Below, piece after piece: positions 60,401 to 64,000 of a DNA stretch of 64,000 nucleotides (its first letter is position 1; each line of letters opens with the position of its first letter). The position numbers were made by a program, and so were the translations under genes. The stretch is from Tistlia consotensis USBA 355. Its GTDB lineage: Bacteria; Pseudomonadota; Alphaproteobacteria; Kiloniellales; DSM-21159. The stretch spans positions 175,677-239,676 of the forward strand of contig NZ_FWZX01000003.1 in NCBI RefSeq assembly GCF_900177295.1. The letters are read 5' to 3'. The notes beneath the pieces were generated by a model. It saw nothing but the letters and a program-made list of their open reading frames with translations, did no database searches and had not been told where the DNA came from.

Positions 60401-60829
60401 CGACTTCATGGTCGTGCCCGCGAGGCCCAGGATCACGCCGGTGCGCGCATGGTCGAAGGCACCGGCCGGATAGCCGGCGTCCTCGAGCGCGGCCTTGGCG
60501 GCCAGCAGCCCGAGCAGCTGGCTGGAGTCGAGCGACTCGAGCGCCTTGGGCGGCAGGCCGAAGGCGAGCGGATCGAAGGGCACTTTCGGCAGGAAACCGC
60601 CGACCGCCGCATAGCTGCGGTCGGGCACGGCGGGGTCGGCGTCGAAATAGAGGTCTCGCCGCCAGCGCCCCTCGGGCAGCTCGCGGATGCAGTCGACGCC
60701 GCGCAGGATGTTCGTCCAGAAGGCCGCCAGGTCGGCAGCCTCGGGCATCAACGCGGCCAGGCCGACGATCGCAACCGCGCCATCATGCCGGCCACCGCTG
60801 CCGATCACCGAGGTACCGGCTTGAGCCAT
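54452..60829 (-). CDS. PfaA-like PUFA synthase subunit: KS-AT-ACP-ACP-KR-DH
   Basis: This 2125-residue subunit is the first enzyme of the operon. Domains: KS (17-475; Cys in DAACASSLCAV near 219; HATGTEVGD; SQIGHTKAAAG); AT (590-900; FPGQGSQYVGMG, Ser in GHSFGELSA near 692); a short charged helix-rich linker (about 1010-1090); two tandem carrier domains, each with the PUFA-type motif EADLGIDSIKRVEIL (Ser near 1161 and 1275); KR (VVVTGGGRGIT near 1587, Ser/Tyr in SSTAAAFGNAGQSDYAM near 1757-1780); and a C-terminal product-template/dehydratase-like domain (EHVIDGRPVVPA near 1878, DLATH near 2040). True PfaA proteins usually have five or more carriers, so two is low and suggests a secondary-metabolite role. 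ATG 60829 is chosen as the nearest Met before the KS; a weak ribosome site precedes it. Confidence 0.93.
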   Translation of the reverse strand: MAQAGTSVIGSGGRHDGAVAIVGLAALMPEAADLAAFWTNILRGVDCIRELPEGRWRRDLYFDADPAVPDRSYAAVGGFLPKVPFDPLAFGLPPKALESLDSSQLLGLLAAKAALEDAGYPAGAFDHARTGVILGLAGTTMKSLHDLRAALEGPLWQAALREQGFEVERIAEVGTALRRLYPAWEENSFPGFLANVVAGRIANRFDLGGPSFAVDAACASSLCAVGLAMDALAAGRADLMLSGGLDTDNSATAFLSFSKTPALSPGGKVRAFDAGADGTVISEGVGLLVLKRLADAERDGDRIYAVLRGYGATSDGRSKSIYAPRPEGQVRAVREALGSAGIAGDSVGLVEAHATGTEVGDAVEFEALTGAYGGAGAPPRSIALGSVKSQIGHTKAAAGAASLIKTALALHHKALPPTLNVETPNPRLDLAETPFYLNTRTRPWTAPAGRPRRAGVSAFGFGGANFHVLLEEAPAAAEPLPLAATPLGLLVEAESPTALATRCRELAARLGGAEAGAAFAGLAAAQAVPPAAGRPRLGFVAADPAEAVGKLSQGAEALARAAAGTESWSLPGGLHYRPVALPEAAPGGLVALFPGQGSQYVGMGEELAVAFPQLRSAIERLDHRLDAAGLATLSAVLHPPPLAGDALGRRAAREAALRRTLYAQAGVGALSLGLLRALESGGFRPDFAVGHSFGELSALVAAGALDEEAYLDLVVARGRALTPPEDGADAGGLLVVELERAAVETLLEALPGISLANANGPRQTVIGGPTPAVEAAERRLAELSHTVLRLPVAAAFHTPSVGYAESPWRRALAEAALAAPRLPVASNAAGGFYEADAGSLRAGLAAQPFAPVLFQQNIEAIYAAGGRIFVEIGPRSVLGGLVGAILGERPHLAISLDPGRGGGERRLREAVVQLRVAGLALTEPRPFRRPVAPAPLPDHGAVVWIDGDSPGAAERRRSVAAELARLAERRPAEQPAARPPALPESPAVPAGPAAVSAALSAAGQGALGRAFDLEDATLAAHREFLGLQGEQARLLAELSRAGADPTLFERVRAQQEEVTRLHADFLAGQRERSQGLRDATMPAPSGGPRALPAVAAPTVPPRAEPPALPAPVAVPAAAPAAPAVAAAELLPRLLAIVAEATGYPAEFLGPDMDMEADLGIDSIKRVEILAGLRESLGEAGRRAGALPSSALAGAHSLRALSEALARHVAGAGAAAGGAPLAAGPCEPAPAAAAQAAGGPEALHALLTDIVADKTGYPPDMLAPELDIEADLGIDSIKRVEILSALRQALGGDAGRWPDRKALAGARTLGEVARLLAGVAASMASEAVSGGAEPANCNDQPAAAERPSAEAPDATTTGQLQWRALPPARPGHPLPAGVLLLCAEAGPLTVALAQALEAAGATVVVLLPPIEAGAAAAELPETLHCLPLGDDEPASLDAALARVERLFGPLAGALFCWPAGPEAAEAAVGPTAPLARALRLAGGLDARLGAAGSPAFVTLAPADAPPAAAGLRGLVRTLAQEWPSVRARALETAAGLDPARVAEAVLAELTDAGEEASVVSLDGGGRRGLQFGSLELPAEGALPVGPGDLVVVTGGGRGITADCAEALAMASGCRLLLLGRTAIGDAEPAWAEGVAEAGLRARAVEALSADGRPTPRAVEAALAPILAARAVTATLARLRAAGVEAGYRAADVADPESLRAALAEAGPVAGLVHGAGALADRRIGDKRPGDFATVFRPKIEGLAALLAVVDPARLKLLALFSSTAAAFGNAGQSDYAMANAVLDRVAERLAARLPETRVVALAWGPWKAGMVTAELARRFAERGIHAIEPGPGRALFLAALRTAGRSNLVLGDDLSAAGGQGRGTRRFGLAGTPLLAEHVIDGRPVVPAAWPLAWMLAEAEARGFPVATVEDFRVLGGLALDGGETQPLTLRLEEADGGLAARILAAGRTGAETPCYAARLVAGARPPCPLAFEPMQDGAEAGDPAAYLDGPIDYGPSFRGVARVLRLDEEAATISVILPAEPREGPRNPLAYDLATHVLLVWLQARHQAGCLPSRVGRIVWPAGPAAAGPLTAQARIRSLDEERLVADLALFDAAGAPLLWLTGFEAVVVGRDHPLSLRTAARRSA

Positions 60830-60856
60830 CTCGTGAGCCGTTCGTCCGAAGGCATG

Positions 60857-60890
60857 CGGCCGGTCCCGACCGGAAGGTCCGGACCGGCCG
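60857..60890 (-). terminator. GC hairpin upstream of the synthase operon (second of two)
   Basis: A perfect 10-base inverted repeat (CGGCCGGTCC at 60857-60866, GGACCGGCCG at 60881-60890) encloses a 14-base loop. It lies between the unrecognised gene and the PfaA-like start, 28 bases from the latter. No T-run follows, so it may be a pause or attenuation element rather than a simple terminator. Confidence 0.35.
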
Positions 60891-60901
60891 CTGCCGCCTT
60901 G

Positions 60902-60933
60902 CGCGCGGGACCGGTCGAGGCCGGTCCCGCGCG
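60902..60933 (-). terminator. Strong GC hairpin after the unrecognised gene
   Basis: A perfect 13-base stem (CGCGCGGGACCGG at 60902-60914 with CCGGTCCCGCGCG at 60921-60933) closes a 6-base loop. It starts six bases downstream of the stop of the 225-residue protein gene on the minus strand. It would end or pause transcription before the synthase operon, although no T-run follows it. Confidence 0.45.
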
Positions 60934-60939
60934 GGTTCG

Positions 60940-61617
60940 TCACGGATTGCTGTAGGCGGCGACGTAGCGCATCGGCTGGCGCCACACGAAGGAGGTGCTG
61001 TCCTTCAGCTGGGCCGCGATCTCGGCCGCCTTCTCCGGCCCGACCGCCTTGGCCAGGCGCGGGTCGTTGTGCTTGCCGTCCGGATCGAGCTCGGCCAGGT
61101 CGTCCGCCCCGAGCAGCACGAGGTAGGTGTTGACCGCGCCGCTCGACGGCCGGTGGACCGTGATCCGGATCGGGTCCTTGGCGTCGCGGTTGGCCGCCAT
61201 GAAGTGCTTCGCGGCCGAGCGGAAGGTGTCGCCCTGGCCGCTCTTCACCTTGATGCCGTAGGCCATGATGTACGGCTTCGGGCCATCGACCTTGCCGGCC
61301 TCGGCGACGAGGTGCATCAGCTCGGAGCCGAGGCCCTTGACCGCCTTCTTGGCCTTGTGGGCCAGGGTCACGGCCGCGGCCTCGCCGTGCTTCTCGGTCA
61401 GCGCCGAGACCTGGTTCTCCGGGTGGAGTTCCGAGTGGGACTCGTGCGGGAACCAGACGTAGGCGACATCGCGCTTGCCGTGCAGGGGCACGTAGGTGAA
61501 GAAGCGCTGCCCCTTCTTGTGATCACGGCTCGACTCCACGGCCTTGGTCACGAAGTCCTTGAAATTCGGATCGGTGCGGTCGTAGTGCACCACCATCAGC
61601 GAAGCCTGCCCTTTCAT
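60940..61617 (-). CDS. Unrecognised protein of 225 residues
   Basis: I do not recognise this protein. It is soluble, with no signal peptide or membrane segment, rich in Lys, His and Asp, and less GC-driven in codon use than the synthase genes. It seems to have two similar alpha/beta halves. The first has ASLMVVHYDRTDPNFKDFV (residues 5-23) and RFFTYVPLHGKRDVAYVWFP; the second has KPYIMAYGIKVKSGQGDTF and NTYLVLLGADDLAELD. This hints at a duplicated ferredoxin-like (dimeric barrel) fold, which is a guess. ATG 61617 has AGGAG eight bases upstream. It is the first gene on the minus strand before the synthase operon, separated from it by 110 bases with two hairpins, and has its own control region. 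Confidence 0.75.
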   Translation of the reverse strand: MKGQASLMVVHYDRTDPNFKDFVTKAVESSRDHKKGQRFFTYVPLHGKRDVAYVWFPHESHSELHPENQVSALTEKHGEAAAVTLAHKAKKAVKGLGSELMHLVAEAGKVDGPKPYIMAYGIKVKSGQGDTFRSAAKHFMAANRDAKDPIRITVHRPSSGAVNTYLVLLGADDLAELDPDGKHNDPRLAKAVGPEKAAEIAAQLKDSTSFVWRQPMRYVAAYSNP

Positions 61618-62051
61618 CGCCGCGTCTCCTGTTTCGGTTGGGGAAACCACAGTATTGTGCAGTGCAAAATCAGGTAGCCGGCACAACTATTCGACGCTCG
61701 CCCCGGCCCCCTCGACTAAACACGCGCACAACACAAAAAGAACTTCGAGCGATCCGAGAGATGAGCCCGCTCGTCGGGTGGGAGAGTGCCTCCAAGACCC
61801 AATTCGGTCAAGGGGATGAGGGGGACAAATCAACCAAAGGTACATTAAATTTTCGAAGGGAAGTTCTTGGCTTGACTGGCCCGCGCGCAGACGTCATCCG
61901 GCAAGAATGAGGCAACGATCCGCCGATATCCGCCTGCCGCCGGCCCCCGGCCCCCTCTTGCAATCCGCCGCGACTGGACGTGCAATGAGGTGGGCCGCCG
62001 GCGCCCTGAGGGCAGCGGGATTGCCGTCGTCGGGTCCGCTGGGGGGCTGGA
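61618..62051. other. Lower-GC divergent control region
   Basis: These 434 bases lie between the unrecognised minus-strand gene and the plus-strand exporter genes. The part from about 61650 to 61880 is clearly less GC-rich than the rest of the window (for example around 61720-61745 and 61840-61858), as expected for a promoter region. It must drive both directions. I could not fix a convincing -35/-10 pair; TTGACT at 61872-61877 lacks a matching -10. The right part (61900-62050) is GC-rich and shows no gene with a good ribosome site. Confidence 0.55.
61655..61669. promoter_or_regulatory. Palindromic operator-like site
   Basis: TTGTGCA-G-TGCAAAA is an imperfect inverted repeat with 6 of 7 matching pairs, 38 bases upstream of the unrecognised gene's start. 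It overlaps an AATACT box on the minus strand. It looks like a binding site for a dimeric regulator, which cannot be named with confidence; TGCA-rich dyads occur before phasin genes in some alphaproteobacteria. Confidence 0.35.
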
Positions 62052-63338
62052 ATGCTTTCTCGTCGCAAGCAGCAAGCGGCGCCGGATAAGGCGCGAGAGA
62101 CACCGGCCGCAGGCGCGACCACGCCGGGGGACATCGGCCGGCTGGCCCACTTGACGTCGGCGCGCGGCTGGATCGTCGCGCTGACGCTGGCGGTGGCCAC
62201 GTTCGGCGCCGTCGTCTGGGGCTTCCTCGGCCAGATCCGCATCGAGGTCAGCGGCCTCGGAGTCATCGAGTACAAGCACGGCGTCCTGCAGGAGCTGACC
62301 GCGCCCTCCGGGGGTCGGCTCGAGCGCCTCGCCGTGCGCGCCGGCTCCCGGGTGTCCAAGGGCGACCTGATCGCGGTGCTGCGCGTCGGCACCGACCGCG
62401 AGGACCTGCGCGGCGCCCAGCGCCTGCTGTCCAGCCTGCGCCAGGAGCGCGACCGGCGCGAGAAGGCCGTGCACCAGGAGATCGAGCAGCGCAAGGAGAC
62501 CGCCAAGGCGACGATCCAGAGCCTCGAGGACAAGGCCGCGGTGCTCGAGCAGAGGGTCAAGGACTACCGCCCTTACCTCGCGGAGCTCGAGAAGCAGATG
62601 AAGCAGGGGCTGGTGCTGCGCGACCGCGTCGAGCAGGTGCGCAGCGACCTCAACAACGCGCGCGTCGACCTCGCCACGGCGCACAGCGACATCCAGAACG
62701 CCCGCGCCAACCTCAGCGAGTTCATCGCCAACCAGCAGAGCACCCTCGGCAACCTGGACGACCAGATCGTCCAGGCCGAGAACAAGGTCGACAACCTGCA
62801 GGCGGCGATCGCCGAGAACTCGCGCATCATCGCGCCCCACGAAGGCCTGATCATCGCCATCGAGGCGAGCGAAGGCGACCAGCTGTCCGCCGGGTCCGCG
62901 GTCGCCCAGCTCGAGGGCGCCACCCGCTCGCTGCTGGCCTACGGCTACTTCCGGCCCGGCGACGGCAAGCGGGTCAGCCCGGGCATGAAGGCCCTGGTCT
63001 CGCCCAACACGGTCGAGCCGGAGATCTACGGCACGATCCTGGGGACCGTCGTCTCGGTCGGCGAGCAGCCCGCCACCGAGGCCGAGCTGCGCGACCAGAT
63101 CGACAACGATTCCCTGGTCCAGCAGCTGCTCAAGGGCGGCGCGCCGATCGAGGTGCAGATCGCCCTCGAGGACAACCCGAAGACCGAGAGCGGCCTCGCC
63201 TGGACCTCCTCGGTCGGGCCGCCGCATCGGGTGACCGCCGGCACCACCGCCTCGGCCAAGGTGGCGGTACAGGAGCAGGCGCCGATCTCCTTCATCATCC
63301 CGATCTTCGGCACCTGGCTGGGCGGAGGCGGCGGATGA
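62052..63338 (+). CDS. HlyD-family adaptor of an NHLM/NHLP-type exporter
   Basis: This 428-residue protein has one N-terminal membrane helix (WIVALTLAVATFGAVVWGFLG, about residues 40-60), then a split lipoyl/barrel domain (GLGVIEYKHGVLQELTAP; VSKGDLIAVLRVG). A long coiled coil follows (about 115-265, with RLLSSLRQERDRREK and LEQRVKDYRPYL). The second lipoyl half is IIAPHEGLIIAIEASEGDQL, and a short C-terminal barrel completes it. This is the membrane-fusion layout, and the sequence is close to the secretion proteins of NHLM (nitrile-hydratase-leader microcin) systems. ATG 62052 follows a GGGGGGCTGGA stretch. The stop overlaps the transporter start by ATGA. It bridges an inner-membrane ABC transporter and an outer-membrane channel such as the TolC-like protein at 12965-14371. 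Confidence 0.9.
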   Translation: MLSRRKQQAAPDKARETPAAGATTPGDIGRLAHLTSARGWIVALTLAVATFGAVVWGFLGQIRIEVSGLGVIEYKHGVLQELTAPSGGRLERLAVRAGSRVSKGDLIAVLRVGTDREDLRGAQRLLSSLRQERDRREKAVHQEIEQRKETAKATIQSLEDKAAVLEQRVKDYRPYLAELEKQMKQGLVLRDRVEQVRSDLNNARVDLATAHSDIQNARANLSEFIANQQSTLGNLDDQIVQAENKVDNLQAAIAENSRIIAPHEGLIIAIEASEGDQLSAGSAVAQLEGATRSLLAYGYFRPGDGKRVSPGMKALVSPNTVEPEIYGTILGTVVSVGEQPATEAELRDQIDNDSLVQQLLKGGAPIEVQIALEDNPKTESGLAWTSSVGPPHRVTAGTTASAKVAVQEQAPISFIIPIFGTWLGGGGG

Positions 63339-64000
63339 GCACCGCCGCCTCCCCCGCGCAGGATGGCGCCCCCGCCGCGGGCGCTGCGCCCGACGGCGGC
63401 CCGCACGGACGCAGCGGGCGCGTGAGCGTCCCGACGCTGCTGCAGACGGCCACGCACGAGAGCGGCGCGGCCGCGCTCGGCATGGTCCTTGCGCACTATG
63501 GCAAATGGCTGCCGCTCGAGCGGCTGTGCGAGGAGACGGGCGTCTCCCGCGACGGCAGCCGGGCGGAGAACATCACCGCCGCGGCACACAACCTCGGCCT
63601 CGAGGCCCAGCAGCGCGGCGACGGCGCCGAGGCGGCCCTGCGCCTGCCGACCCCCGCCCTGGTCCAACTCGACAGCGGCTTCGCGGTGCTGGAAGGCTCG
63701 GCGCGCGGCCGGGTCTGGCTGAACGACCCGGCCAGCGGCCGGCGCAGCCTGTCGCCCGGCGACTTCGCGAAGCACTACGCCGGCGCCGCGATCACCCTGC
63801 GCCCGGCCGCCGGCTTCCGGCGCGAGGGGCACGGGCCGAACCTCGTCACCTCGCTCGGCCGCCACCTCGGCGGCGCCCGCGGCGCGACCGAGATCGTGCT
63901 GCTGGTCACCGTGCTGCTGGTCGTGCCCGGCCTGCTGCTGCCCGGGCTGCTCAAGGTCTTCATCGACGAGGTGCTGATCAAGCAGCTGGCCAGCTGGCTG
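63335..64000 (+). CDS. NHLM-type ABC transporter with degenerate C39 peptidase domain (partial)
   Basis: The 222 visible codons begin at an ATG overlapping the adaptor stop (ATGA) and run off the right edge. Residues 30-165 are a C39-like domain (TLLQTATHESGAAALGM, LCEETGVSRDGSRAENI, GFAVLEGSARGRVWLNDPAS), followed by the first membrane helix (IVLLVTVLLVVPGLLLPGLL) of the transporter. In active NHLM peptidase-transporters the first motif is ECGAA with a catalytic Cys and the second has HFVVLEG with a catalytic His. Here they read ESGAA (Ser 43) and GFAVLEG (Gly 115), so leader cleavage should be lost, as in HlyB-type transporters. The ATP-binding domain lies outside the window. Confidence 0.9.
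   Translation, partial: MSTAASPAQDGAPAAGAAPDGGPHGRSGRVSVPTLLQTATHESGAAALGMVLAHYGKWLPLERLCEETGVSRDGSRAENITAAAHNLGLEAQQRGDGAEAALRLPTPALVQLDSGFAVLEGSARGRVWLNDPASGRRSLSPGDFAKHYAGAAITLRPAAGFRREGHGPNLVTSLGRHLGGARGATEIVLLVTVLLVVPGLLLPGLLKVFIDEVLIKQLASWL

Noticed and set aside
48941-60955. A plus-strand open frame of about 4000 codons antisense to the Pfa-like genes
   Set aside because: Same artefact of extreme GC content: no ribosome site, no recognisable motif, composition unlike any protein family, and the opposite strand encodes clear domains throughout.
61872-61900. TTGACT as -35 of the exporter promoter
   Set aside because: No acceptable -10 hexamer lies 16-18 bases downstream; the region there is CATCCG.
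61735-61910. Short plus-strand frames in the control region as precursor peptides for the NHLM exporter
   Set aside because: The available peptides lack a leader-like helix, a GG or comparable cleavage site and a ribosome site; a precursor is more likely beyond the right edge.

Overview
The window is about 64 kb of very GC-rich DNA (roughly 70% or more by eye). It holds one tRNA, no insertion sequence, no CRISPR array and no rRNA. FixJ-type two-component proteins, a TolC-type outer-membrane factor, XapX/DoxX membrane proteins and the GC content point to a Gram-negative proteobacterium, most likely an alphaproteobacterium of the Rhodospirillales type. The order is an inference and was not tested.

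Region 1 (1-8753, all minus strand) is a regulator and accessory-metabolism block. It reads MASE4 histidine kinase, FixJ-like regulator, stand-alone receiver, alpha/beta hydrolase, isochorismatase-like hydrolase, YtcJ-like amidohydrolase, MFS exporter, two XapX proteins and DoxX (cut by the left edge). Several neighbours overlap by ATGA. Region 2 (about 9000-14371) has tRNA-Cys, a pyruvyltransferase-like protein overlapping a family IV esterase, a luciferase-like monooxygenase on the other strand, and a TolC-like outer-membrane protein.

Region 3 (14320-60829, minus strand) is the centre of interest: a tightly packed operon of about 46 kb. In transcription order it encodes: a PfaA-like PUFA synthase (KS-AT-ACP-ACP-KR-DH); a PfaC-like subunit with a PfaB-like AT inserted (KS-CLF-AT-DH-DH); a PfaD-like enoyl reductase fused to a carrier domain; a ZIP-like membrane protein; a MenD-like ThDP enzyme; a 4137-aa PKS/NRPS (KS-cMT-KR-ACP-KS-AT-ACP-aminotransferase-C-A-T); a 3055-aa NRPS/PKS (C-T-C-A-T-KS-AT-KR-T); a 2370-aa NRPS (TubC docking-C-A-T-E-C-T-TE); and a UGT-type glycosyltransferase. 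Six of the eight gene junctions overlap (ATGA, GTGA, TTGA or a 10-base overlap), so the whole set is probably made as one unit. The reading I favour is a glycosylated lipopeptide. A PUFA-synthase-type acyl chain would be extended by a C-methylating, ketoreducing module and a beta-aminating module, then joined to amino acids. Binding-pocket codes suggest a Ser-like but altered residue, Ser and D-Val, with one malonate unit between Ser and Val. Two C-T pairs have no adenylation domain and the first KS has no AT, so parts of the line must be loaded in trans. The MenD-like enzyme and ZIP-like protein have no obvious place in known pathways of this kind. No phosphopantetheinyl transferase was seen.

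Region 4 (60830-64000) holds twin GC hairpins, an unrecognised 225-aa protein, a 434-base lower-GC divergent control region, and the start of an NHLM/NHLP-type exporter: a HlyD-like adaptor, then an ABC transporter cut by the right edge. The transporter's C39-like peptidase domain has lost both its catalytic Cys and His. Together with TolC on the far side, the synthase operon is flanked by the parts of a type I-like exporter.
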